A DNA stretch of 64,000 nt, taken from NCBI RefSeq assembly GCF_017831975.1, contig NZ_JAFDSS010000001.1, forward strand, positions 558,001 to 622,000. Reading direction: 5' to 3'. Numbering within the stretch: position 1 is the first letter of the stretch; each line of letters starts with the position of its first letter. The notes below the pieces were generated by a model that saw only the letters and a program-made list of their open reading frames with translations, ran no database searches and was not told the DNA's origin. This DNA comes from Microbacterium terrae (GTDB taxonomy: Bacteria > Actinomycetota > Actinomycetes > Actinomycetales > Microbacteriaceae). Of the stretch, positions 53,391 to 63,150 are shown one piece after another. The translations under genes were made by a program, and so were the position numbers.

Positions 53391-53516
53391 AGGTCCGCGC
53401 TGCGGGCAGAGGTGCGCCGAATACCTCTCAGCCATCGAGGATTGGTACACAGCGCGGAGTCGCGTGGAGGCCAGCGAGTATCGCACGTGCGCGGGTTCCG
53501 CACCGATCCCCGACGC

Positions 53517-53789
53517 TTACCGTACCCATTGATGCGCGTTGAGATCGGGTGTCGCGAGCAGCCTGCTCACGAGAGCGTCGGGACCTTGGACGGAGGTGGC
53601 AGCCGTGTTTGGCGGGGAGGCAACGAGCACGGAGTGGTCCTCGGTCCAAAGGTAGCTGCGCTCCACGATCGGACGCCGGGCGCCGACGACGTACGTTCGC
53701 CCTGATCCCCATCGCTGGTCTACTCCCGTGTAGGCGCTCTCTGCCAGGTCGCCGGTAACAGGGCAAAGCTCAGATCCCCGAACCACCAC
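53517..53789 (-). CDS. orphan hypothetical ORF (90 aa)
   Basis: A GTG-started frame (GVDQRWGSGRTYVVGARRPI, YLWTEDHSVLVASPPNTAAT) with moderate GC at third positions. No domain is recognised and the ribosome site is poor. It could be a real small gene or a chance frame. Confidence 0.25.
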   Translation of the reverse strand: MVVRGSELCPVTGDLAESAYTGVDQRWGSGRTYVVGARRPIVERSYLWTEDHSVLVASPPNTAATSVQGPDALVSRLLATPDLNAHQWVR

Positions 53790-53868
53790 GACGCGGCAGC
53801 CTCATGGAAGCAGCAACGATAAGATCACCATCGACCCCGACAAGACCTACTGGCGAAACAACGAAAAA

Positions 53869-53891
53869 GAGCCCGGCCGATGGCCGGGCTC
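53869..53891 (+). terminator. stem-loop near the tRNA
   Basis: GAGCCCGGCC-GAT-GGCCGGGCTC is a perfect 10-bp stem with a three-base loop, preceded by AAAAA and followed by CCCTTCTT, a factor-independent terminator shape. Confidence 0.7.
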
Positions 53892-53901
53892 CCCTTCTTG
53901 A

Positions 53902-53946
53902 ATGTCTCCTATGTCGCGACTCAGATGTCTCCTATGTCGCGACTCA
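53902..53946. repeat. 23-bp direct repeat by tRNA-Ser
   Basis: ATGTCTCCTATGTCGCGACTCA and its copy run back to back (53902-53924 and 53925-53946, spelled with one extra G between). It resembles the short repeats seen at ends of some actinobacterial IS481-type elements, but no transposase is here; an IS origin is inference. Confidence 0.7.
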
Positions 53947-53955
53947 TCACAATGG

Positions 53956-54040
53956 CGGAGGATAGGGGATTCGAACCCCTGAGAGCTTTCACTCAACACG
54001 CTTTCCAAGCGTGCGCCATAGGCCACTAGGCGAATCCTCC
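53956..54040 (-). tRNA. tRNA-Ser (anticodon GGA)
   Basis: On the minus strand the acceptor stem GGAGGAT pairs with ATCCTCC and discriminator G. The anticodon stem-loop has CTTGGAAAG with anticodon GGA (complement at 54004-54006). A long variable arm and the GGTTCGAATCC T-arm are present. The class II shape and GGA anticodon identify serine. The 3' end faces the accessory region at 48.7-53.9 kb. Confidence 0.97.
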
Positions 54041-54113
54041 ATGGTCCCGGAGGACCGCAGGACAGTCTACCCGAGCGCGCGCACCGTTCCCGACCGCCGA
54101 GGCCGCGGTCGCA

Positions 54114-56390
54114 TCAGCGGCTGCGGGCCGCCGTCGCCGCGTACGTGCTTCCGGGTCGGACCAGCAGCGAGCGCGGCGCGATGAAGGCGAGGATGCGGCG
54201 CGCCGGCGGCACCGCGCCCAGCAGCTCGGTGCGCACCTCGGCCGCGGCCTCGGCGGCGCTCTCGCCGAGCCAGAAGTCGAGGCCGTGGGTGCCGGGGGCG
54301 TAGGAGGCCCGCTCGATCGCGCTCACCAGGTACCCCATCGCGGCGGCCGGGGCGCCGTGCTGCTCGACGAGCCGCGCGGCGAACGCGCGGGGCGACTCGC
54401 TCGCGGGCACGGCGATGCCCACATCGATCGCGGCATCCTGCACCAGCATCCAGGCCGCCGCGGCATCGCCGCCCGCCGCCTGCGCCGTCATCTGGCGACG
54501 CCGCACCTCGCGGATCACACCGGGCAGCGCCAGCAGCGCGAGGATCCCGACCATGACGCTCGCGAACGGGAGCGGGTTGGTCTCGGTCACGGTCGGGCCC
54601 GACACCGCCTCGTCGCGGGGGTTGAGCGGGGAGGTCGTCGGCGAACCGGCCGACGCGGACGGGGTGGGCGTCGCCCCGGACTGCGGGTCGGTCGGATCGT
54701 TCGGCTGCCCGGGCAGCGATGCGGCGGGGGAGAAGGATGTCGGCACGCCGAGACCTGCGGTCGGCTCGAACGCGACCCAGCCGACGCCGTCGAAGTACAC
54801 CTCGGGCCAGGCGTGCAGGAGCGAGCTCGACACGGTGTACACGGGCTCGTCGTCGACGAGATCGCCGGTCGCGGTGCCTGGGAGGTAACCCACGACGATG
54901 CGCGAGGGCATCTCGAGGGTTCGCGCCATGAGGGCGAATGCCGAAGCGAAGTGCACGCAGTACCCCTCGCGCTGCTCGAGGAACTGCGCCACGGCCTCGG
55001 CTCCCGAGCCGTCGAAGCCGTCTTCGACGGGAGCCTGCAGCGAGTAGCGGAACTCGCCGCCGCGGAACCAGCGCTGCAGCGCGACCAGCGCGTCGTAGTC
55101 GTTCGCCGCGCCCGCGGTCACCTCGAGCGCCAGGTCGTGCACGATCGGCGGCAGGTCCGAGGGCAGCTCGGTCGTCTCGTCGCGCGCATCCGGCGTTCTC
55201 GCCTCCATGGCGCGGATCTGCTCGAGAGTCGGCCGGGGCTGCGTCGACGAGACCTCGTAGCTCTGCCCCTGCGTCGTGATCGACTGCGAGATGACTGTGC
55301 GGTTGTACGGCACGGCGGCCCAGCGCCCATCGAGTCCGGTCACCTCGACGGCGGGATACGGGATCGGCAGCCAGGTGGTCGCGAGGTTCATCACCTGCAC
55401 CTTGGTGAGGTACTCGCTCGAGCGGATCTCCTCGCCGAAGGGCAGGGGGCCGAGTCCGAACTCGGCGTCGAGCGGTACGGTGCGCACCCGGTCGGGCTCC
55501 CACACACCGCCCTCGAACCGCGACAGCGTCGTCGCGCGCAGGTACGGCGGCGACGGCGCATCCGTCCGCACCTGGATCACCTCGATCTCCTGCGGACGAC
55601 GCAGGTCGTCGCCGAGCTGCAGGGTGGCGTCGATGCCCGGGCCCGGTCCGCCCACCCCGCCGCGGATGGCGGGCTGCGGCAGCAGCGGCACCGCGACCAC
55701 TGCGAGGATCACGGCGATCGCGCCGATCCCCACGGCCGTGGCCGGCACCCCGGCCGAGCGCTCGTCCTCGCGCTGCAGCGGCTTCTCGCGCGACCGGGTC
55801 TCGGCGCGGATGAGGAAGAGCACCGCGGTCGCGAGCAGCACGAAAGCCATCACGTCGACCTCGCCGGGAACGGCGATCGTCGGGATCAGCGACACGGCCA
55901 CGATGCCGATCGATGCGAGCAGCGGCATCCGCGCGGTGACGGCGACGTGGTCGACGATGATCGCGAGCAGCCCCATGGCGCCCGTGATGAGCAGCCCGAG
56001 CTCGGCGCTCGTCTCGAGGGGCGCCGCGCCCAGCACGATCTCGCGCATCGCGTCGTCGAACATGTCGACCGCCGTGCGGACCGTCGCCGGAGTCGGGATG
56101 ACCCACAGGAGCGCCGTGTCGCGGAGGAAGATGAACGTGAGGAAGCCTGCCCACACCGCCGCCTCGATGAGGCTGACGGCGACGGCAGGCAGCCGGAAGA
56201 GGCGGGCGACGAAGCCCGCCCCGATCACGAGCACCGCGATGACGATCGACCCGAGCAGCCAGCTGCCGGGGTCGACGACTCCGAGCACGGGCATGAGCGC
56301 CGTCACGAGCGCGACGAGCACCGCGACGGGCAGCACCCACTCGCCGCGGGCGGCGGCGCGTGCTGTCGCGACGCGGTCAGCCGACGACAT
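54114..56390 (-). CDS. TgpA-type transglutaminase-like membrane protein
   Basis: A 758-residue protein. About six N-terminal helices (VLPVAVLVALVTALMPVL onwards) carry an external transglutaminase-like domain. The catalytic region has QREGYCVHFASAFALMARTLEMPSRIVVGYLPG (Cys near 477) and SSLLHAWPEVYFDGVGWVAFEPTAG (His near 525, then Asp/Glu). A Pro/Ser/Thr-rich stretch, another helix and a cytoplasmic tail follow. It forms an operon with DUF58 and MoxR genes and overlaps DUF58 by 14 bases; the trio occurs widely and probably acts on envelope or cell wall proteins. Confidence 0.92.
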   Translation of the reverse strand: MSSADRVATARAAARGEWVLPVAVLVALVTALMPVLGVVDPGSWLLGSIVIAVLVIGAGFVARLFRLPAVAVSLIEAAVWAGFLTFIFLRDTALLWVIPTPATVRTAVDMFDDAMREIVLGAAPLETSAELGLLITGAMGLLAIIVDHVAVTARMPLLASIGIVAVSLIPTIAVPGEVDVMAFVLLATAVLFLIRAETRSREKPLQREDERSAGVPATAVGIGAIAVILAVVAVPLLPQPAIRGGVGGPGPGIDATLQLGDDLRRPQEIEVIQVRTDAPSPPYLRATTLSRFEGGVWEPDRVRTVPLDAEFGLGPLPFGEEIRSSEYLTKVQVMNLATTWLPIPYPAVEVTGLDGRWAAVPYNRTVISQSITTQGQSYEVSSTQPRPTLEQIRAMEARTPDARDETTELPSDLPPIVHDLALEVTAGAANDYDALVALQRWFRGGEFRYSLQAPVEDGFDGSGAEAVAQFLEQREGYCVHFASAFALMARTLEMPSRIVVGYLPGTATGDLVDDEPVYTVSSSLLHAWPEVYFDGVGWVAFEPTAGLGVPTSFSPAASLPGQPNDPTDPQSGATPTPSASAGSPTTSPLNPRDEAVSGPTVTETNPLPFASVMVGILALLALPGVIREVRRRQMTAQAAGGDAAAAWMLVQDAAIDVGIAVPASESPRAFAARLVEQHGAPAAAMGYLVSAIERASYAPGTHGLDFWLGESAAEAAAEVRTELLGAVPPARRILAFIAPRSLLVRPGSTYAATAARSR

Positions 56391-57624
56391 GTCGCACCCC
56401 GCGTCCGGCGGCGCCCGACCAGGCGCGCGAGAAGTCCCCGTCGACGTCGATCGCCCCGATCCGCCATCCGGCGTCGGCCGCGCGCTCGAGTGCGTCGCCG
56501 ACGGGCATCACGCTGAACAGCATGGGCAGGGTGCTGTGGTGGGCGACCGGGCCGATGGTCACGGCATCCGCGGCGTCGAATCGCCCGACCACGACGATCA
56601 CCGGGCCGGTCATCACGCCGGCGAACACCCGCGGCAGCTTGCCCAGGGTGTCGTCGCGCCGAGCGGTGAGGGTCGCCACGTGAGTGAGGAAGATCTCGAC
56701 CTCGTCCATGTCGCCGCCGTCGATGCGCTCGGCGAGGACCGTGCCGTCGGAGTCGAGCACCTCGACGGCGTAGCCGTCCCGCACCAGACGCGCCACCGCG
56801 GACACCGCCGCCGACACCCCGGCTTCGAAGCCCGGATCGGCGCCGGGCGCCCGCATCGCGTCCATCGACCAGCGCAGCACCCCGCGGTCGAGCACGACGC
56901 TCGCCTCGGGGGTGGACTCCTGCTCCTCCTGGCGCACCATCAGCTGGTCGCGGTGAGCCGTCGCCCGCCAATGGATGCGCCGCATCGAGTCGCCCGGCTC
57001 GTACGGGCGCGCGACGAGGTTGTCGGCGCCCTGACCGAGCTGGTTCGTGGTGGTGTGCAGCGAGCCGCCGGTCTCGCCGGCGAAGTCCGCCAGCGGCGGC
57101 AGGTCGGTGGTCGACGGCACAACCGTGACGGGCGTGCGCTCGCCGAACACGGTGGTGCGGCGGGCGAGTCCGAACGGGTCGGTCGCGCGGACGGTCAGCG
57201 GGCCCAGCGCGTGCACGCCGCGCGCGGCGCCCTGCACGGTGTAGCTGAGATCGATGATCCGCTCGTTTCGGCTGAGCCCTGAACCGAGCGCCGGGAAGAC
57301 GCCCTCGGCCGACCCGCTGAGGCCTCGGGGGAGGACGTCGCGCCAGGTGCCCGGGGGAGTGGGCACCGCCGTGCGCACGCCGGCACGCACCGAGACCTGT
57401 GCCTCGCGGCCGACCGTGGCCACGTCGGGGTAGAGCGTGCGTGTCACCGTCTCGGCGTGCCGGGTGAGATAGAGCGACCCGAGGCTCGCGGCGACGGCGA
57501 TCAGCAGCAGCGCGCCGAAGTAGACGAGCTCGACGAGGCCGGCCTCGTTCGCCGCGATGAAGCACGCGACCGCCAGCAGCACGGCTCCGGTGCCCCGTGC
57601 GGTGAGCGGCCACGCGCGCCTCAT
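56377..57624 (-). CDS. DUF58 (vWA-like) domain protein
   Basis: A 415-residue protein. Two N-terminal helices, then a C-terminal DUF58 region with NLVARPYEPGDSMRRIHWRATAHRDQLMVRQEEQE, the family signature. DUF58 proteins work with MoxR ATPases. ATG 57624 is chosen; the upstream frame is not protein-like. It is 11 bases after moxR and overlaps the TgpA gene. Confidence 0.93.
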   Translation of the reverse strand: MRRAWPLTARGTGAVLLAVACFIAANEAGLVELVYFGALLLIAVAASLGSLYLTRHAETVTRTLYPDVATVGREAQVSVRAGVRTAVPTPPGTWRDVLPRGLSGSAEGVFPALGSGLSRNERIIDLSYTVQGAARGVHALGPLTVRATDPFGLARRTTVFGERTPVTVVPSTTDLPPLADFAGETGGSLHTTTNQLGQGADNLVARPYEPGDSMRRIHWRATAHRDQLMVRQEEQESTPEASVVLDRGVLRWSMDAMRAPGADPGFEAGVSAAVSAVARLVRDGYAVEVLDSDGTVLAERIDGGDMDEVEIFLTHVATLTARRDDTLGKLPRVFAGVMTGPVIVVVGRFDAADAVTIGPVAHHSTLPMLFSVMPVGDALERAADAGWRIGAIDVDGDFSRAWSGAAGRGVRHVVG

Positions 57625-57635
57625 GGTGATCCGCC

Positions 57636-58649
<1,014 letters not shown>

Positions 58650-58835
58650 TGCAGCCTCCTGCGTCCCCGTGCGCAACCGGCCCGCATGGGTCGGCTGATG
58701 AGGCATCCTCGCCCCGGGACCGATCCTAATCGCGGTGATATCGGTTGGGTATCGGGATGCCTGCGAGAACGCTGGACATGCCCGGGCAGCCGCCGACCGG
58801 TCGAGGGGAGCCGCGAGCCGGGTTAGACTGGTGTC

Positions 58836-58923
58836 AGCTCTCCGCGAGGCGGCATCCAGGCCAATTCCCCCAGGACGGAAACGTAGCAAGGGTAACCGGG
58901 CTCTGCCGGGTTCGCGGAGAGTC
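58836..58923 (+). ncRNA. ffs: signal recognition particle RNA (small bacterial type)
   Basis: The 5' CTCTCCGCGA pairs with 3' TCGCGGAGAG to form the outer stem. The apical loop region AGGACGGAAACGTAGCAAGGG resembles the SRP54-binding hairpin (GGAA-type tetraloop and AGCA). Length near 90 nt fits the short bacterial 4.5S RNA. A T-rich tail follows (58921-58932), overlapping the opposite-strand NUDIX stop. Confidence 0.85.
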
Positions 58924-59592
58924 TTACTTTTTCCCGAACGGCCCGTCCAGGACCGACCACTGCAGCAGCATGATGGTCTTCGCATCCTGGATCCGCCCGT
59001 CGCGGATCATCGCGAGCGACTCCTCGATGCCGAGTTCGACGAGCTCGATGTGCTCACCCTCCTCGGCCAGGCCGCCGCGCTCGCCGGAGCGCGCCGCCCC
59101 GTCGTAGGCGGCGGCGAAGAAGTGGAGCCGCTCGGTCACCGATCCGGGGCTCATGTACACGTCCCACACGTGCTCGAGCTCGCCCACCTCCACCCCGGTC
59201 TCCTCCATCGCCTCGCGGCGGATGGCGGTCGCCGGGTCGTCGTCGTCGAGGAGGCCGGCCGCGGTCTCGAGCAGCATCCCGTCGGGGTGCTCGTTGACGT
59301 ACACCGGGTAGCGGAACTGGCGCGTGAGGAGCACGGTGCGCCGCGCCGGGTCGTAGAGGAGCACGGTCGCTCCGTTGCCGCGGTCGTACGTCTCGCGCTG
59401 CTGGGTCTCCCAGGCTCCCGACGGCCCGCGGTACTCGAGGGTGGTGCGACGCAGCACGTGCCAGGGCGCGGCGATCAGCTCCACATCCGTCACGCGGACA
59501 TCGGGATTGCGGTCGAGATCGAGCCCGGTGCGGTCGAGGCCGACACGGCCCCGATGGTCGGGAACATCGACGCCCGGGCGCGGTTCGCTCAT
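58924..59592 (-). CDS. NUDIX hydrolase, ADP-sugar/GDP-mannose pyrophosphatase type
   Basis: A 222-residue protein of the NudK/NudF type. ETYDRGNGATVLLYDPARRTVLLTRQFRYPVYVN, then a Nudix box in ETAAGLLDDDDPATAIRREAMEETGV and EVYMSPGSVTERLHFFAA. Such enzymes cleave ADP-ribose or GDP-mannose. The last codons are AAAAAG TAA next to the SRP RNA. Confidence 0.92.
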   Translation of the reverse strand: MSEPRPGVDVPDHRGRVGLDRTGLDLDRNPDVRVTDVELIAAPWHVLRRTTLEYRGPSGAWETQQRETYDRGNGATVLLYDPARRTVLLTRQFRYPVYVNEHPDGMLLETAAGLLDDDDPATAIRREAMEETGVEVGELEHVWDVYMSPGSVTERLHFFAAAYDGAARSGERGGLAEEGEHIELVELGIEESLAMIRDGRIQDAKTIMLLQWSVLDGPFGKK

Positions 59593-59670
59593 GCCTCCGA
59601 CAGTAGTCCTCACCATTCTCACGGGTGCCCGCCCTGGTCCCGCCGCCCGTCGCGACCCTAGGCTGGGACC

Positions 59671-61806
59671 GTGGCTCACAGCATCTTCATCACGTCCGCA
59701 GAAGGCCACTCGGGTAAGTCGACGGTCGCGCTCGGGGTGCTCGACGCACTGAGCCACGCGACCGCACGGGTCGGGGTGTTCCGGGCGATCGCCCGCTCCA
59801 CAGCGGAGCGCGACTACGTGCTCGAGATGCTGCTCGACCACGACGGCGTCGACCTCGAGTACGAGGAATGCGTCGGAGTCACCTACGACGACGTGCGCGC
59901 CGATCCGGATGCCGCGCTCTCGGTGATCGTCGAGCGCTACAAGGCGGTCGAGGCCCGCTGCGACGCCGTCGTCATCGTCGGAAGCGATTACACCGACGTC
60001 GGCAGCCCGGCCGAGCTCGCCTACAACGCCCGCATCGCGGCCAACCTCGGCGCACCGGTGCTGCTGGTCCTGGGCGGACGCTCGGCCGCGGCCCAGACGC
60101 TCCCCGAGCAGCTGGGGTCGTCGCTCGCCCGCACCCCCGCCGAGGTCGGCCAGATCGCCGACCTCGCCCTCGCCGAGCTCGCCCACGGGCGCGCCGAGCT
60201 GTTCGCTGTCATCGCGAACCGCACCGACCCGGAGCGCTCCGACGAGACGATCGCCGCCGTGCGGCGGGCGGTCGTGGCGGCAGGCTCCTCCGCCGAGGTG
60301 CCCGTATGGGCGATTCCGGAGGACCGCTACCTCGTTGCCCCGTCGATCCGCGGCATCATGCGCTCCGTCGACGGCGAGCTGCTCTCGGGCGACGCCGACC
60401 GGCTCACGCGCGAGGCGCTCGCCGTCGTGGTGGCCGGCATGTCGATGGTGAACGTGCTGCCGCGACTGCTCGAAGGAGCGGTGGTCGTGGTTCCCGCCGA
60501 CCGCTCCGAGGTGCTCCTCGCCACGCTCCTCGCGAATGCGTCGGGCACCTTCCCGTCGATCTCGGGCATCGTGCTCAACGGCGGGTTCGACCTGCCGGAG
60601 CCGGTCACGCGCCTCCTCGACGGGCTCGGATCGAACGTGCCGATCATCACGACCGATCTCGGCACGTACGAGACCGCCGTGCGCATCATGAACACGCGCG
60701 GGCGCCTCGCGGCCGACTCGCAGCGGCGGTACGACACCGCGCTGTCGCTGTTCGAGCAGAACGTCGACACCGGCGAGCTGCTGCGCGCCTTCGGCGTCGC
60801 CCGGGCGACCGTGGTCACCCCGCTCATGTTCGAGTACCAGCTCATCGAGCGGGCGCGCGGCGACCGCAAGCGCATCGTGCTCCCCGAGGGCGACGACGAC
60901 CGCGTGCTGCGGGCCGCCGCGACTGTGCTCAAGCGCGGCATCGCCGACCTCACGATCCTCGGCGAGCCGTTCGAGGTGCGGGCCCGGGCGATCGAGCTCG
61001 GCATCGACATCTCGGCGGCCGCGGTCATCTCGCCGTTCGACGCCGTGCACGTCCACCGGTTCGCAGACGAATACGCCCGCCTCCGCGCACACAAGGGGGT
61101 GACGTTCGAGAAGGCGTCCGACACGGTCACAGACGTCTCGTACTTCGGCACCCTCATGGTGCACCTGGGGCTCGCCGACGGCATGGTCTCGGGCGCTGCG
61201 CACACCACGGCGCACACGATCCGCCCGGCGTTCGAGATCATCAAGACGCGTCCCGACGTGTCGGTGGTCTCGAGCGTCTTCCTCATGGCGCTCGCCGACC
61301 GTGTGCTCGTCTACGGCGACTGCGCCGTCATCCCCGACCCGACCAGCCCGCAGCTCGCCGACATCGCGATCTCGTCTGCGGCGACCGCCGAGCAGTTCGG
61401 CATCGACCCGCGGGTGGCGATGCTCTCGTACTCGACGGGGGAGTCGGGCTCCGGCGCCGATGTCGAGAAGGTGCGGGATGCCACGGCGCTGGTGCGCGAA
61501 CGCGCCCCCGAGCTGCTCGTGGAGGGCCCCATCCAGTACGACGCCGCCGCCGACGCCGCGGTCGCCGCGGCGAAGATGCCGGGATCGCAGGTCGCCGGCC
61601 GCGCGACGGTGTTCATCTTCCCTGACCTCAACACCGGCAACAACACCTACAAGGCCGTGCAGCGCTCGGCCGGCGCGGTCGCGATCGGTCCGGTGCTGCA
61701 GGGGCTGAACAAGCCGATCAACGACCTCTCGCGAGGAGCCCTGGTGGAAGACATCGTGAACACGATCGCGATCACCGCGATCCAGGCGCAGGGGATCACC
61801 GCGTGA
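59671..61806 (+). CDS. pta: phosphate acetyltransferase
   Basis: A 711-residue long-form Pta. The N-terminal P-loop-like SAEGHSGKSTVALGVL domain, a DRTGG region and a C-terminal acetyltransferase domain (RIVLPEGDDDRVLRAA, SYSTGESGSGADVEKVRDAT, VFIFPDLNTGNNTYKAVQRSAGAVAIGPVLQGLNKPINDLSRGA) are present. Pta converts acetyl-CoA and phosphate to acetyl phosphate. GTG 59671 is the start. It precedes ackA by 67 bases. Confidence 0.97.
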   Translation: MAHSIFITSAEGHSGKSTVALGVLDALSHATARVGVFRAIARSTAERDYVLEMLLDHDGVDLEYEECVGVTYDDVRADPDAALSVIVERYKAVEARCDAVVIVGSDYTDVGSPAELAYNARIAANLGAPVLLVLGGRSAAAQTLPEQLGSSLARTPAEVGQIADLALAELAHGRAELFAVIANRTDPERSDETIAAVRRAVVAAGSSAEVPVWAIPEDRYLVAPSIRGIMRSVDGELLSGDADRLTREALAVVVAGMSMVNVLPRLLEGAVVVVPADRSEVLLATLLANASGTFPSISGIVLNGGFDLPEPVTRLLDGLGSNVPIITTDLGTYETAVRIMNTRGRLAADSQRRYDTALSLFEQNVDTGELLRAFGVARATVVTPLMFEYQLIERARGDRKRIVLPEGDDDRVLRAAATVLKRGIADLTILGEPFEVRARAIELGIDISAAAVISPFDAVHVHRFADEYARLRAHKGVTFEKASDTVTDVSYFGTLMVHLGLADGMVSGAAHTTAHTIRPAFEIIKTRPDVSVVSSVFLMALADRVLVYGDCAVIPDPTSPQLADIAISSAATAEQFGIDPRVAMLSYSTGESGSGADVEKVRDATALVRERAPELLVEGPIQYDAAADAAVAAAKMPGSQVAGRATVFIFPDLNTGNNTYKAVQRSAGAVAIGPVLQGLNKPINDLSRGALVEDIVNTIAITAIQAQGITA

Positions 61807-61873
61807 GCATGGGCGCGAGGATCGGCTCTCGCTCGGTCGCCTGTCACACAAGCAGTGGGGAGAGGTTCACGGC

Positions 61874-63127
61874 ATGAGCACCGTCCTGGTCGTCAACAGC
61901 GGGTCGTCGTCGTTCAAGTACCAGCTGATCGAGATGGACGGTGAGACCACGCTCGCATCGGGCCTCGTCGAGCGCATCGGCGACGCCGAGGGCCGTGCGA
62001 AGCACACGGTCTTCGCGCCGGCCGCGACCGCGGGCGAGGGGGCTGCCACCTTCACCGAGGCGACGTACAAGCGGCGTCTGCCGATCCCCGATCACACGGC
62101 GGGATTCCGCGTGATGCTCGAGGCGTTCGCCGAGAACGGCCCTGCGCTCGATGCCCATCCACCCGTCGCGGTCGGGCATCGCGTCGTGCACGGCGGCGCG
62201 CGCTTCTTCGAGCCGACCCTCGTCACCCCGCTCGTCGAGATCAACATCGACGAGCTGTCGGTGCTCGCGCCGCTGCACAACCCGGCGAACCTTGCCGGCA
62301 TCGTGGCGGCGAAGAAGGCGTTCCCCGCCGTGCCGCACGTCGCGGTCTTCGACACAGCGTTCCACCAGACCCTGTCGCCTGCCGCCTACACCTACGCGAT
62401 CGACGCGAAGCTCGCGGCCGACCACCGCATCCGTCGCTACGGCTTCCACGGCACCTCGCACAAGTTCGTGAGCGAGGCGGCCGCGGCCTTCGTGGGTCGT
62501 CCGGTCGCCGAGCTCAAGCAGCTCGTCTTCCACCTCGGCAACGGCGCATCGGTGACCGCGATCGACGGCGGCCGGTCGGTCGAGACGTCGATGGGGTTCA
62601 CCCCGCTCGAGGGCCTCGTCATGGGCACCCGCTCCGGAGACCTCGACCCGGCGATCCTCTTCCATCTCGCCCGCCGGGAGGGCATGTCGATCGCCGATCT
62701 GGATGCGCTCCTCAACAAGCGCAGCGGACTGCTCGGCATGGCCGGCTCCAACGACCTGCGCGACATCCGCGCGGCGATCGAGAAGGGGGATGCGAGCGCC
62801 GTGCTCGCGTACGAGGTGTACGTCCACCGTCTGCGGCAGTACGCCGGCGCGTACCTCGCCCACCTCGGCGGCGCCGACGTGATCTCGTTCACCGCGGGTG
62901 TCGGCGAGAACGCCCCGCACGTGCGTGCGGCGGCGCTCGAGACCCTGGCGTTCGCGGGCGTCGAGATCGACGCCGAGCGCAACCACGCGGTCGGCCGCGG
63001 CGCGCCCGGGGCGGATGGCGGCATCCACGTCATCTCCACCGACGAGTCCCGCGTCATCGTGCTGGTGGTGCCCACCGACGAGGAGCTCGAGATCGCCCGT
63101 CAGACGCTGAGCGTCGCCTCCGCGTAA
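61874..63127 (+). CDS. ackA: acetate kinase
   Basis: A 417-residue acetate kinase. MSTVLVVNSGSSSFKYQLIEM, VGHRVVHGGARF, FDTAFHQTL, RRYGFHGTSHKFV, FHLGNGASVTAIDGGRSVETSMGFTPLEGLVMGTRSGDLDPAI and SFTAGVGENAPHVR are all present. It makes ATP and acetate from acetyl phosphate supplied by Pta. GGGGAGAGG precedes the ATG. Confidence 0.97.
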   Translation: MSTVLVVNSGSSSFKYQLIEMDGETTLASGLVERIGDAEGRAKHTVFAPAATAGEGAATFTEATYKRRLPIPDHTAGFRVMLEAFAENGPALDAHPPVAVGHRVVHGGARFFEPTLVTPLVEINIDELSVLAPLHNPANLAGIVAAKKAFPAVPHVAVFDTAFHQTLSPAAYTYAIDAKLAADHRIRRYGFHGTSHKFVSEAAAAFVGRPVAELKQLVFHLGNGASVTAIDGGRSVETSMGFTPLEGLVMGTRSGDLDPAILFHLARREGMSIADLDALLNKRSGLLGMAGSNDLRDIRAAIEKGDASAVLAYEVYVHRLRQYAGAYLAHLGGADVISFTAGVGENAPHVRAAALETLAFAGVEIDAERNHAVGRGAPGADGGIHVISTDESRVIVLVVPTDEELEIARQTLSVASA

Positions 63128-63150
63128 CATCTCGTCGCTAGCCTGAGGGA

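Larger units (their letters stand above)
53391..53955. other. gap of about 560 bases with relics and no confident gene
   Basis: A weak 90-residue minus-strand frame (53517-53789), a stem-loop at 53869-53891 and a 23-bp direct repeat at 53902-53946 are all it holds. A plus-strand frame reading KITIDPDKTYWRN just before the stem-loop lacks a start. Base composition is lower in GC than the neighbours. Probably debris of mobile or horizontally acquired DNA next to the tRNA. Confidence 0.5.

Noticed and set aside
53956-54040. An att site: copy of the tRNA-Ser 3' end elsewhere in the window.
   Set aside because: I searched by eye for the GGATTCGAACCCCT-type end near 48.6 kb and found none.
58924-61851. 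A 975-codon minus-strand frame running from the NUDIX gene across pta.
   Set aside because: Only the last 222 codons are a real NUDIX protein starting at 59592. The rest is antisense to pta and low in complexity.
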